Assembly (NCBI GenBank): GCA_947247005.1 | Contig: OX365954.1 | Coordinates: 7,580,001 to 7,644,000, forward strand | Origin: Spisula solida | Taxonomy: Eukaryota; Mollusca; Bivalvia; Venerida; Mactridae | Length of the DNA: 64,000 bases | Reading direction: 5' to 3' | Shown: piece after piece, positions 13,036 through 25,182 of the stretch | Numbering within the stretch: position 1 is the first letter of the stretch | Layout: each line of letters opens with the position of its first letter | Position numbers and translations under genes: made by a program | Notes under the pieces: model-generated | What the model was told of the DNA's origin: nothing | The model's input: only the letters and a program-made list of their open reading frames with translations | The model's database searches: none

Positions 13036-14577
13036 GATTGGTCAATCCATGACAAAGTTATGGTTCGGACAAGTTTCAATTTGACCTTTGACCTCTAACT
13101 GTGACATTGACCTTTGAGATAGGAACTTGGTGGTAAGGCATGACATTCCGCCTCATGGAGGTAAATATTTATGCCAAAAAATAAGAAAGATTGGTCAAAG
13201 CATGACAAAATTATGGTCCGCCAAAACTTCAATTTGACATTAGACATCCAACTGTGACCTTGACCTTGCAGATTGGAACATTGGGGTTTGGCAGGACACT
13301 CCGCCTCATGAAAGTTAACATTTATGCAAAATATAAGAAAGATTGATCAGTGCATGACAAAGTCATGGTCGGACAAGCTTCAATTTGACATTTGACCTTA
13401 AACTGTGACCTTGACCTCTGAGATATGAACCTGGGGTTGGGTATAACACTCCACCTAATGGAGATTAACATTCATGCCAAATATAAGACAGATTGGTCAA
13501 TGCATAACAAAGTTATAGTCCTGACAAGCTTTAATTTGATCTTTGACCTCCAACTGTGACATTGACCTTTGAGATAGGAACCCAAGGGTTGTGCATGACA
13601 CCATCCTCATGGAGGTGAACATTCAAGTCTAATATAATCAAGATTGGTTATAGCATAACAAAGTTATTGTCCAGACGAAATGGAACGAACTTACGCATGC
13701 TCGCACTTAAGCCCACACATACACTAAAAGTGGCGACTAAGTCTCACTCACTGCAAGCAGGCTCAAAAACAAATTTACCCCTGTCAAAGACATTCAATAG
13801 ATATTTCAGGGTTGACCGCTGTAGAAAACTTCCACTTATAACTAATCAACCCCTGCCGCTGTAGAAAACTTTCACTCATAACTAACCGACCCTTGTTAGA
13901 GACTTTAAATAGATATTTCAGGGTTGACTGCAGTAGAAAACTGCCAGTTAAAACAAACTGACCTTTGTCAGAGACGTTTTATAGATCTTTCAGTGTTGAC
14001 CAATACAAAAACTGGCTCTTACAACTAACCCACCCCTGTCAGAGACCTTAAATAGATATTTCAGGGTTGACCGCTTTGGAAAACTTCCACTAAAATCTAA
14101 CGGACCACTGTCAGAAACCATAAATTGATATAACAGGGTTGAACGCAGTAGAAAACCTTCAATTATTACTAACCCACCCCTGTCAGAGGCCTTTAATAGA
14201 TATTACAGGGTTGACCCCAGTAGAAAACTACCACTCATAACTAACTGACTTCCTGCCAGAGACATTAAATAGATCTAACAGGGTTGACCGCAGTAGAAAA
14301 CTTCAATTTATAACTAACCGACTCCTGTAAAAAACCTTAAAAAGATATTACAGGGTGGACCGACTCCTGTAAGAAACCATTAATAGATGTTTCAGGGTTA
14401 ACCGCTGTAGAAAATCTTCAATTATAACTAACCGACTCCTATGAGAGGCCTGAAATAGATATTACAGGGTTGACTGCAGTAGAAAACTTCAATTCATAAC
14501 TAACCGACTCCTGTAAAAAACCTAAAACAGATATAACAGGGTTGACCGCAGTAGAAAACCTTCAATTATAACTAACA
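13036..14577. repeat. Inner right fold-back arm: mirrored 150 bp and 72 bp arrays
   Basis: This is the inverted counterpart of about 9900-11697. The translated stretch at 13667-13864 is identical to the opposite-strand frame at 10868-11065. It ends at the LINE insertion near 14578. Confidence 0.85.
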
Positions 14578-15357
14578 CACCGGGGAAACCCCAAGGGAGG
14601 TAAATAGTTAAAATATATAATCCCTGCAGATTTGTCCCCCTTGCATAAGCTCGTGTATATTTGAAATTGTCTCATATAATAACTGTATGTTGATACCATG
14701 CTGATGAACTACAACGTGTGATTGTTTAGTTTATAGAAGTATACTAAACACTCACACCTCATGTAAACTATATCCTCCATCTACACATAGATTGGTTAAA
14801 AATGAGCCATTACTGTGATACATTTAATAATATACTTATTTATATACGTTGGAAATATAAATATACAACGTCACGTGGATACTATTAATTTATACAGAAG
14901 GTCGTATACGGACAATAGAATGTAGATTATAAGCAAAACATGCAATAAAATTATATTCAAGTCATTGAAAATTTGACCGAATCTCTCCCAGTCTGTGTGT
15001 GATGGAATTATGCAAATGCAATTCGTCTCAACATAATTGTATTAATATCCTATGTAAATTGTATAGCAACTTTCAGACAATCAAGTCGGGTCCGACTGCA
15101 ATGATAGAGTTTGTATATATAATCTAATACTTTCCGGTCTACCCCAATAGACACCCGAAAGTACTCTTGTATTGTTACATTTTCTATGTATTTTATGTTG
15201 TTTCTTTATGAAGTTACTTGCGTGTTTTTTGGTATGATCCCATCTCTCTTTATCCTTTCCCTTGTGAGCCTTTCTATCATATTCACATATAGTATATTTT
15301 TGAAACTACTGTGCATTATGATCCTGACACCAATCTATTCTTACTTACTGATAACAA

Positions 15358-18300
15358 ATGACTTGGAACCTATGTACTTTTAACACCAAAGGGCTTTCCT
15401 CCAGAGAAAAACGGATAAAAGTTTTTGAATATTTAAAACAGAAAAAATACGACATCTGTCTTTTACAGGAAATCCACTGTATTGATAAAAATGATAAAGA
15501 ATTATGGAAAACCGAATGGAAAAATGATGTATTTTTAAGTGGTGACAGCACCAACAGCAAAGGTATAGGCATACTCATTAGTGAACAAACAAACTATAAA
15601 ATTATAGAATATAAAGACATACTCAAAGGTAGACTCCAATTACTTAAACTTGAAATAAACGATGAACCGTTTGTCATAGTAAACTGCTATGGTCCAAATG
15701 TAGAGGATAGAGCTTTTTTTAAAACATTCAAAAACACTATTGAAGAATATAACAATGAAACACTGATTGTAGGTGGTGATTTTAATGTTGTCTTAGACTT
15801 CAACAGAGATAGACTAAACGAAAGAAAAGATACAAATAAACATAACTCCGAAGAATTAAACAATATAATTTCAAATAATAATTTATATGATATATGGCGT
15901 CTAACAAACCCCGAAGGTAAAAGCTATACCTGGCATAATAATACAAAACCACCAATATTTTGTAGACTTGATTATTTTTTGATCTCACAAGATCTAATTA
16001 ACATGGTTTCACAATGTTCTATATCGCCTGGATACAGATCAGATCATTCAATAGTTAATCTAAAAATAGATCTACAAAAGGTTGAAAGAGGACCGGGGTA
16101 CTTCAAGATAAGCAATAGCATAATTCTCAACCCCGAGTACCAAAATATTATTCGAACTTCTATCCAGGAAACAGTCCAATACAATAATGCGGCAAACCCA
16201 AATACTCTGTGGGAAGAAGTAAAAAGCACTATTAGAAACGAATCTATAAAATTTACAGCGAAAAAGAAAAATGATAATAAAAAAGATCAAATGCAAATAG
16301 CACAAAACATCAAAAAAATTGAAAACGACATCATTTAATCACCTCTTAATCATGAACTTTTAAAAACACTTAATACAGAAAAAGAAAAACTAGACCACTT
16401 GTTAGATGAAAATATGAAAGACATCTTACTACGAACAAAAGCGGAATGGGTTGAAGGAGCTGAGAAAAATACAAAATATTTTTCAAGCCTAGAGAAAAAA
16501 CAATCAAAAGAAAAAACAATAACTAAAATTGAACATTATGGCACTATAAAAACAAAAACAAAAGACATCTTATTAGAAATTCAATCATTTTATAGTAAAT
16601 TATACCCAAAAAATGACCAAATCGAGGATGACTCTGATTTCTTCCCTGACATACATAAACAACTAAACCAAGAACAAAAACAAACATGTGAAGGCCTTTT
16701 AACGGAATATGAATGTGGTAAAGCACTAAAAGAGATGCAAAATAGAAAGAGTCCTGGCTCAGATGGCATAAGTACAGAATTTTACAAAATCTTCTGGAAT
16801 GACATTAAAACATATCTTATGAAATCTCTAAACTATTCGTTTCAAAATAATCAACTAACAGAACTTCAAACACAGAGCGTGATCTCTCTTCTACCAAAAA
16901 AGAACAAACTTTTAACTGACATTAACAATTGGCGACCAATCATCTCATTGTTGAACGTGGACTACAAAATAGCTTCCAAATCAATAGCCAATCGAATGAA
17001 AAAAGACCAAACTGGATTTATCAAAGGAAGATACATTGGTGAAAACGTACGAATATTATATGATGTAATCGAACAAATAAACAACGATAACGAGGAAGGT
17101 TTAATATTTTTCTCGGACTTCCATAAAGCATTTGACAGTGTAGATCACGATTATATATTCAAATGTTTAGAATATTTTAACTTCGGTAATACAATAATTA
17201 ATTGGATTAAACTTTTCTACAGAGACGCTAAAAGCTGTATTACATTAAATGGCAACCTATCGAATTTCTTCAAAATCGAGAAAGGGGTGAGACAAGGCTG
17301 CCCTCTGTCCCCTTATTTATTTATCATAGGCATTGAACTATTATCGCAAAATATAGACAAGAACAAAAACATAAAAGGGCTAAATATCAAAAACACCGAA
17401 ATAAAACAAACGCTTTTTGCTGATGATGCCAGTTTCTTCTTGGATGGGTCAGAAAAATCTTTCAAAAACCTCATAACAACGTTCGAAAAATTCAATCAGG
17501 TGTCTGGTCTAACATTGAATGTGTCTAAATGTACAGTGCTAAGAATAGGATCATTACGTAATACAAATATAATATATTGTAAATCAAAAAAATTCAAATG
17601 GACATCAGACGAAGCTACAACACTAGGAATTGTTTTCACAAATAACCCAAACAAAGTACTGGAATTAAATTTAGACCCAAAAATTGATGCATTCCAACAT
17701 ACCCTCTACAAATGGAGGAGATGGAAGCTGTCTCTAATAGGAAGAATAACAGTTCTAAAATCGTTTGCGTTCCCAAAACTAGTGTACCCTTTAACGGTTT
17801 TAAATAACCAAAATGAACAAAGACTTAACAAGATAAAAAATATCATGTTCGACTTCTTGTGGGATTCCAAACCTGACAAAATATCTCGAAATATGATTTA
17901 TCAAACATACGAAAATGGAGGACTAAAAATGCTAGATATTGATGCTTTCTTAAATTCGGTGAAAGCAAGCTGGGTTAAAAGAATTGACATCAAAACAGAA
18001 GCCAAATGGAATATAATCTATAACAACGAGCTCTCCAAATACGGGTATAATATATTTAAATGTAACATTAGTAAAACAGACGTAAGCAAACTTAACTTCA
18101 ACTACACATTTCTAAAATCATTATTTCATCCTGGAGCTCAATTAACTATAAACAGTCTATGGATTACCTCCCCAAAGAAATCATATGGAATAACTCGAAT
18201 ATAAAACATACAAACAGTAACCTATTCTTATACAAAAAATGGATAGAGAAAGACATCATATACGTAGATCAAATATACGACTTTCAAATAAAGGATTTCC

Positions 18301-19080
18301 TAACCTTCGAACAAATACAAAACAAATACGGCATTGAAAACGGCGATTTCCTCAATTACTTGTCACTGATTAAGTCTATAAACAAAACTTTGAGAAAACA
18401 ATTAACAGACGAGGAAAACATACCATCTGTACAACCAGAATACCTATTAGACAAAATAAAACTTAGTAAAACTGGAAATAAAATATTGTATGAAAAACAA
18501 ATTAAAACAAAAAAGATTAATGCCAAAGCACTCAAAAAATGGGAAGATGAATTTCCTGAAAAAACGATCTTGTGGAGAAATATACTAACAACACCATTAA
18601 ACTGCACCATAGATACCAAACTAAGAGAATATCAATATATATAAATTCTTAATGAAATTAACACCAAATAACGATTATCTTTATAAATGCAAAATAACAA
18701 GTTCCAGATTGTGTGACTTCTGTTTGATGCACACAGAAACACAAAGACATCTCTTTTGGGAATGCCAATCAATCCAACATTTTTGGCTTAACATACAGGA
18801 CTATTTGAATAGTAAAAACATTAATGTTAACTTAATGAACTACAGAACAATAACACTAGGAATGGAAAACGAAAAAGACAGCAAAATAAAAAACATAACC
18901 AACTTTATTTTAATATTAGCAAAATACTACATCAGCTCTTCTAAATACAATAAAACAATGCCTAACATAGAACCATTCAAACATTACCTCGCAAGACATA
19001 TATCCATCGAAAAAATCATTGCAATACACAAAGATAAACTAGAAATATTCGAAACAAAATGGAACAGATTTAATGCCTAG
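15358..19080 (+). pseudogene. APE endonuclease/reverse transcriptase ORF of a Tx1-like LINE, broken
   Basis: The product would nick target DNA and copy the element RNA into it. The AP-endonuclease domain starts at 15358 (NTKGLSS, LLQEIH, GGDFNVV, SDHS motifs). A TAA at 16336-16338 interrupts it in frame, and translation resumes in the same frame to 18204 through the RT core: RKSPGSDG, FFSDFHKAFDS, GVRQGCPLSP and the catalytic FADD. One frameshift near 18165 and another near 18645 lead to a C-terminal zinc-knuckle-like segment, CDFCLMHTETQRHLFWEC. Between ANRMKK and DQTGFIKG about ten residues usual in this family are missing, so there is also a small in-frame deletion. The clade call rests on the overall motif style and C-terminal finger. 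Confidence 0.85.
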
Positions 19081-19199
19081 CGTGATAACGCAACACTTAC
19101 ACAAAACAAAAATGAAAAAATAAATTTTTTTTTTCTTAAATTGATTTAAAGGCTCACAAGATCTTTTTCACAAGATCTTTATCTTTCCTTCAAACTCCT

Positions 19200-19228
19200 T
19201 CCTTCTATCCCCCCCCCCCCCCCCCCTT
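19200..19228. repeat. Poly-C tract in the LINE 3' region
   Basis: About 18 consecutive C, flanked by pyrimidine-rich sequence. Confidence 0.8.
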
Positions 19229-19438
19229 ATCGTTTTTCCTTTTTTTTCCTTTCTTCTTTTTCTCCTCTGATCAAATATCAAACCACCCTCTTTAAGAACA
19301 TACTAATAACCACATGACAATTCAATCAAACAAATATAACTTATCTTGTGTTAATTGTTGTTGTTGTTGTGTGCATTGTACTGTTTTTTTGATGTATCTA
19401 TATGTATCTGAAAACTGAATAAAAAGTAAAAACACAAG

Positions 19439-21566
19439 AAACCTTACATAGATGTTTCAGGGTTAACCGCTGTAGAAAACCTTTAATTATAACTAACCGA
19501 CTCCAATGAGAGGCCTGAAATAGATATTACAGGGTTGACCGCAATAGAAAACTTCAATTTATAACTAACCGACTCCTGTAAAAAACCTTAAATAGATATT
19601 TCAGGGTTGACCGCTGTAGAAAACTTCCCATTATAACTAACCAATCCTTGTTAGAGACCTTAAAAAGATATTTCAAGGTTGACCACAGTAGAATACTTTC
19701 CCTTATAACTATAACTGAATCTCTCTGGCAGAAAGTCAGATGTTTCAGGGTTGACTGCTGTATAAAACTTCCAATCGTTGTAGCACTTCAATTTATAACT
19801 AACCGACTCCTGTAAGAAACCTTAAATAGATATTAAAGGGTTGACCGCAGTAGAACACTTCAATTTATAACTACTCGACTCCTGTAAGAAACCTAAAATA
19901 GATATTTCGGGTTGACCGCTGTAGAAAACTACCACTTGCAACTAACTGACTTCCTGCCAGAGACATTAAATAGATATAACAGGGTTGACCGCAGAAGAAA
20001 ACTTCAATTTATAAATAACCGACTCCTGTAAGAAACCTTAAATAGATGTTTCAGGGTTAACCGCAGTAGAAAACCTTCAATGATAACTAACCGACTCCTA
20101 TGAGAGGCCTGAAATAGATACTACCACTTGCAACTAACTGACTTCCTGCCAGAGACATTAAATAGATATAACAGGGCTGACGACAGTAGAAAACTTCAAT
20201 TTATAACTAACCGACTCGAGTCACTCCTGTAAAAAACCTTAAATAGATATTTCAGGGTTGACCGCTGTAGAAAACTTCCAATTATAACTAACCGATCCTT
20301 GTTAGAGACCTTAAATAGATACTTCAAGGTTGACCACAGTAGAATACTTTCCCTAATAACTATAACTGACTTCCTCTCTGGCAGGAAGTCAGATGTTTCG
20401 GGGTTGACCGCTGTTTAAAACTTCGATCCAATCGTCGTAGCATTTTGAGTGATAAAGTGACCATATTACATATTGATTTAGGTATTTCGATTAAACTTAG
20501 TTGTAAATAAATATATCTAGACATATGTGAAAATGATATAACGTTTAATTGGTTAAAACGTTTAATTTTCGCTTCGCCAGTTTTTGTCAAGATTCGACTC
20601 TAGCTCTTGGATTTGTCGTCGTGGTAGTTTTGGTTATACAGTCATCAATTTACATATTGTTTTATGTATTTTAATTTGAATTAGTTGTACATACATATAT
20701 CTGGGCATGTGTGACAATATTATAATGTTTAATTGCTTTAAAACGGTTATGTTTCGCTTCGACGGCATTTATCTAGATTTCGACTCTTGTTTAGTCCAAC
20801 CCAAGTTCTCTCCCGTAGGTTGGCCATCGTACAGTGTTTGGACAATAAATTCATCCTATTACATACTTTTCTTCAGATATTTCGGTTTTATTATCGACAA
20901 ATATACATATGTACACATAAATTACCACGAACCTAACATATACATGCCTAAAACATTGTTTTCAACTTCGACGGCATTCGACCGCAATAGACGGCCTAGA
21001 AGTGCTTTTAGTAGCACACCTCGTCTACAAACAACGGCGGAGTGATTTAATCTCCTTTCATAAAGAAGAAATCTACTTAGTTTGTTTCAAAGATAGTTTT
21101 AGTTATTGGCGGTTTTTACATGCACATGATTTGGAACTACTTTACGTAGAACTATTTCATTTTCCGCCACCAGTGAACACATGCTGTTTCTATTTATAGC
21201 ATCAATGTTTGTAAACAAATTAATTAGGTCATCGTCTGCAATGTTCAGCGGCGGAGTGATTTACATACGTAACAGTATACGAATTCCCGCCATCCCAGTG
21301 AAAACATTCGTTGGTAGTAAAAATATAGTCCGGCGGAATGATTTGCTATAAATATCCTCTAAAAATAAAAGTCTGATATAATTGTTGGTCTTAATATAAG
21401 TAAATGTTGGTAATGTAAACAAAGCAGGTCCAATGATACGTGTAACCCGTGTTGCATGCTTGTAATATTGTTCAAATCATAGAACTATTTATTTGCCGAG
21501 GCCTAATGCGTTAAATTGGTCGTAAGCTGAAAAGTGGTAATATCATTGTGTGGCGTAACGCCACAC
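19439..21566. repeat. Outer right fold-back arm
   Basis: It resumes the mirrored 72 bp array (to about 20420), then unique sequence matching 8148-8460 and 2384-3252 in inverse. The junction at 20690-20715 shows the uninterrupted site of the 3253-8137 insertion. Confidence 0.85.
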
Positions 21567-23960
21567 AAAAACCATAACTACTGTCTTGTTTACATTTACT
21601 GTTATACCCCATTCGTTACAATAACTATGTAATTCATTCAATAATAGCTGTAGGTCCTCCTTTGTATAAGCAAATAGAGCAGTGTCATCCGCGAACAATA
21701 ATAAGAAGATTCTTAATTGTTCAAGAGTATACGTGTTCTGGGTTACGTTTTCTAAATAGTCATGCATATCATTTACAAATAATACAAACAATAACGGAGA
21801 TAATGGCTCACCCTGTTTTACGCCCATTTTAATATCAAAATAATCTGATAGAGATCCGTTGACCTTTACGCATGACTTCACATTTTCGTACATACATTTT
21901 AAAATATTAATCATCTTAGATGATACACCTTGTTGAAACAATTTAAACCAAATCCCGTTCCGATATACACAATCAAAGCATTTCTGAAAATCAATAAAAG
22001 AACAGTATAATTTTTTCTTCTCGCTATTTAAGATTTTATCAATAATTGAGGATAAAACAAATATACAGTCTACAGTACTCCTATCTTTGATAAAACCAAA
22101 CTGATTCTTCGACAAAATATCATTATCGTTTGCCCATTTTCTCAATCGTGTATCAAGAATAATTGAGAAGATTTTAGAAAATATGCTAGTCAGAGTTATC
22201 CCTCTATAATTATTAACATCGGATTTATCTCCCTTTTTTGGTACAGGCACAATAATTCCCTTTGTCCATGAATCAGGATAAATACAATTACCATACATAA
22301 AATTAAACAATTTACACAACATTGGGGAAAATATTTGTTTGCAGGCAATAAACATCTCCGGTATTAACTTATCAACCGAACCGCTTTTTCCCGCTTTTAG
22401 ACAAGAAATCGCAGAAATAATCTCGTATTCTGTAAAAGCGCAATCTAATTGTTCAACAGACATATTCTGTATAACATTTTCATTCAAAAGTTGTTCTTCA
22501 ACATATTCGTTGGAAAAAGTTTCCGAAGCAGAGAATAGATTTTTGAAATGATCATAAAAATCGTCTTTGCTAATGTTTGTGTTGCTTTTATTTTGTTTTA
22601 ATTTCTTTATTTCTTTCCAGAATGGCTTGAATGGTTGTGTATTTGCAAGCGTATTTAACCTTTGTTTTGTTAATATGTTATGATTGGATTTCGCTTTTCG
22701 TGTCACAGCTTTGTAAATGTTACGTTTTTGTAGTAATGCGTTACGATTACTGTCTGATTTATGTCTGCTATATAACTTGTGCGCCTTTCTAAATTCGCGT
22801 CGTGCCGTTTCACATTCCCTGTTATACCATGGGTTCTTAAATTTACGTGTTTGTCTATTATTTGTTCGATTCGTTATGTGTTTGGTTTCACCACATATAT
22901 CAAATGCTTTACTGTATAATAAGTCAGAAAATTTCTCAACCCCATCATTTATGTCTATTTCATTACATAATATTTGTTCAACAACATTATTAAAAGAATG
23001 AAAATCAGACGATACATGTTCTTGGAAAGCTTCATTGGTTGTACTTTCCCAGTTTAATTTATTAATATCGCGCTCTTCGATTTTGCTATTATCATATTTG
23101 TGACCTAATGACATATCAACTTGTATAGGTAAGTGTGACGAAATTGAAAACATGTCATGTACACAGAAATGATCAATGATAGGAAAAAGATCACGTGACA
23201 TAACTACATAGTCAATCATACTGCAACCGATTGTTGACATAAAGGTATAATGACCTATATTAGAATCACAACCCATTCGACCGTTCACGATGTTTAAGCC
23301 AGCACTTACACATAGATCGATCAATTTCGTACCTGAAGAATTAACTACACTATCCATGTTTGTTCTATTGGGCAAAGTGATTGTTGTATTCATGTTCGGA
23401 TCTGGGTCAATCGTATTTATAAATCTATTTAATTCGTCATTGGGATTTAAACAATCGGATTTGTTACCTGTTCTGGCATTTAAATCGCCTATGATGGCCA
23501 CTTTACCAATATCGTTATATCTACGTACCTTGGATTCTATACATTCGAAAAACCCATCCGGGTGCATGGCATAATATGGGGAATTATGAGGAGGTATGTA
23601 TGCAAAACATATGTAAATATCATATTCAATATTAAAAAACAGTTTACAGAGTTTCACCCAAATAACACCATTACTATCAGAGTCTATAATCTCGATTCCA
23701 CGCTTGATTGATGATCTGTAGAACAGACATAGACCACCGTGACCTCGTTTGCTGGATTTATTCACTGACTCAGGTCGAGGGAGCTCGTAATGTTCATAAT
23801 TGTCTATATTGAATATGAAATCCTTGTTTTGCCATGTTTCACAAGTAAACAGTATATCGAAACCACAGAGAAAATTGATAAATTCGTCATCATTAACACA
23901 TTGTGTTAATCCTTCCACGTTCCATGAACCTATTGAAAAGATATACTTTTCTGAGTCATC
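21567..23960 (-). CDS. Non-LTR retrotransposon endonuclease-reverse transcriptase, 3'-truncated
   Basis: Almost 800 codons are open. The N-terminal APE-type endonuclease has LFTCETWQNK, IIGDLNARTGN, STIGCSMIDYVV and SSHLPIQ. The RT has LKAGKSGSVDKLIPEM, VPKKGDKSDVNNYRGITL, SFIDFQKCFD, GVKQGEPLSPLLF and the catalytic FADD at about residue 750. The frame runs through the junction into the fold-back, so the final residues VWRYATQ are encoded by the fold-back terminus rather than the LINE. The thumb and C-terminal region are absent. The frame is continuous with the ORF1 tail upstream except for one TAG. With its core largely unbroken, the insertion looks fairly young. ATG at 23918 lies inside the domain start; the conserved start is a little upstream (GSWNVEGL). 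Confidence 0.85.
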
Positions 23961-24255
23961 CTATTTATTGTCGGATTGGGTGCTCGAACCTGGGATGTAT
24001 AACTGGTTGTTGATATACAGTTTATCTCTCACCAATGATGCACGTTTACCCGCTCTCCTGGCATCTAACATAATTGGCACCAACTGTTTGCGTATTTGTT
24101 GTACTTCGGGAGGGAATTGATCGGATACGTTGTATGGTGTGTTCTGAAGATTAAACACCCTTAATTGATCCTTCACTTTCTGCTTTGAAGATGTATCTTT
24201 GAATTTAACCACAATAGGGCGGATACTAAGTCCAAAAGAATCTTGCTCCTAATTA
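23961..24255 (-). pseudogene. LINE ORF1 C-terminal fragment
   Basis: The encoded text contains RPIVVKFKDTSSKQKVKDQL, FPPEVQQIRKQLVP and LVRDKLYINNQLY. This is the C-terminal part of an L1-ORF1p-like RNA-binding protein as found next to animal APE-type LINEs. It lacks its N-terminus at the junction with the plus-strand fragment. It ends in TAG and the RT frame follows in the same phase, so the RT could be reached by readthrough or reinitiation. Confidence 0.7.
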
Positions 24256-24716
24256 TCTTTCAAATGTATTGACATTTTCCAGTAATAATACATACACCCT
24301 TAGATCAGTTAGTAACAATGACTTAGTGACACCTAAACACAACATAAACTACATGAAAATGTCCTTTTCATATGTGTCTGCATTTATGTGGAATGTAACC
24401 CCAACAAACATCCGTCTGCTTACATCACTTAATTCGTTCAAAAAATCAGTAAAACATTTCTTATTACACAAACAAAAATATTAATACCATATATGTATGA
24501 CTTCAATTATCTATGTTGGAAATAACGAAATTGAGTATTTAAACTGTTTACTAATAGTATGTGTGTACTTTCAAAATTGAGTGATTGTCAAAATAACATG
24601 TTTTGTTGTTGTTTGTTTTGTAGAAGGCCTTGTTTTAATTGAGATGTATGTGAATTTGTCTATTGCATATGTCTATACATGTTACCTTCTCTAAATAAAG
24701 ATATTATTATTATTAT
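24256..24716 (+). pseudogene. LINE 3' end fragment (RT C-terminus and tail)
   Basis: The plus frame ending at 24484 encodes KMSFSYVSAFMWNVTPTNIR and SLNSFKKSVKHFLL, the usual C-terminal segment of jockey/CR1/RTE-style LINE proteins. About 230 bases of 3' UTR follow and end in AATAAAGATATTATTATTAT, a microsatellite-type 3' tail. It is adjacent and opposite to the LINE at 21567-24260. Confidence 0.75.
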
Positions 24717-24719
24717 ATG

Positions 24720-25182
24720 ATGGAACTGTTCTCAAACATATATTGTAACGAAGGTATAGTGTACAGGTGTACAGTTGTGAAGATAACGATGTGGAGATAC
24801 TCTAATTTCCTAGCTGTGCAATAGTTTCTCAAAGACTTAAACCTGAAACTGTTACATATATCGACTGCTTAGCAGTACATGATTATAATGTGGCACAATT
24901 ATCCGCTAGCACTATGCTATTAAGCGAACCTTTTGCGAGATCAATAATTTGTTTTCGTGACGAGCTTGAGAAATGTTTATCTCAAAGACAACGAGTGACG
25001 AATTCTTTTTATCACATTACTATAGTTACCGAGTCAAAACAACGCTAGAAATAGCAAATTTAAGCCGTATAGCTGATGACGTCACGCATTTGTAATCGCG
25101 CACGTTGGACAACTGTTTACAATGTTTCGTCATTTGCTCTCACATGGAAGATCACGGTATTTATGTGATGATATTTAATTAT
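24720..25182. other. Intergenic, no gene seen
   Basis: I see no reading frame, repeat end or RNA gene that I can support. Confidence 0.4.

Larger units (their letters stand above)
14578..19438 (+). mobile_element. Tx1/L1-like LINE inserted in the right fold-back arm
   Basis: The fold-back 72 bp array stops at about 14577 and resumes at about 19439, so the insert is about 4.86 kb. It has about 780 bases of 5' non-coding sequence, an endonuclease-RT reading frame (15358-19080) and a 3' region with a C18 run near 19210-19227, GTT repeats and an A-rich end (GAATAAAAAGTAAAAACAC). AACACA occurs near both junctions and may be a short target duplication. I see no ORF1 upstream. With a stop and two frameshifts the copy should be inactive. 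Confidence 0.85.
2384..21566. mobile_element. Giant fold-back element with internal tandem arrays
   Basis: The two ends are inverted copies. Each starts with the hairpin GTGTGGCGTTACGCCACAC and is followed by the same unique sequence. The left arm (2384-11697) and right arm (13036-21566) stay collinear once later insertions (3253-8137 and 8863-9312 on the left; about 14578-19438 on the right) are removed, though copy number in the tandem arrays differs. Translating matching segments at 2905-3243 and 20707-21045 gives 112 residues with one difference, so the arms are very similar. Each arm, going inward, has about 1.1 kb of unique sequence, an array of about 72 bp repeats and an array of about 150 bp repeats. 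No transposase is visible, so this is probably non-autonomous. Without insertions it would be about 9 kb. No target-site duplication was found, and the superfamily is unknown. Confidence 0.85.
21567..24260 (-). mobile_element. LINE, inverted 5' portion (ORF1 end plus APE-RT)
   Basis: A minus-strand LINE whose 3' side stops at the fold-back terminus and whose 5' side stops inside ORF1 at about 24250. It abuts a plus-strand LINE 3' end without a visible gap. This layout is what 5' inversion by twin priming produces, although I cannot prove both halves are one family. Confidence 0.7.

Noticed and set aside
15186..15383. 65-codon hydrophobic frame upstream of the Tx1 LINE ORF
   Set aside because: Overlaps the endonuclease start, has no ORF1 features and no stop-free homologous context.
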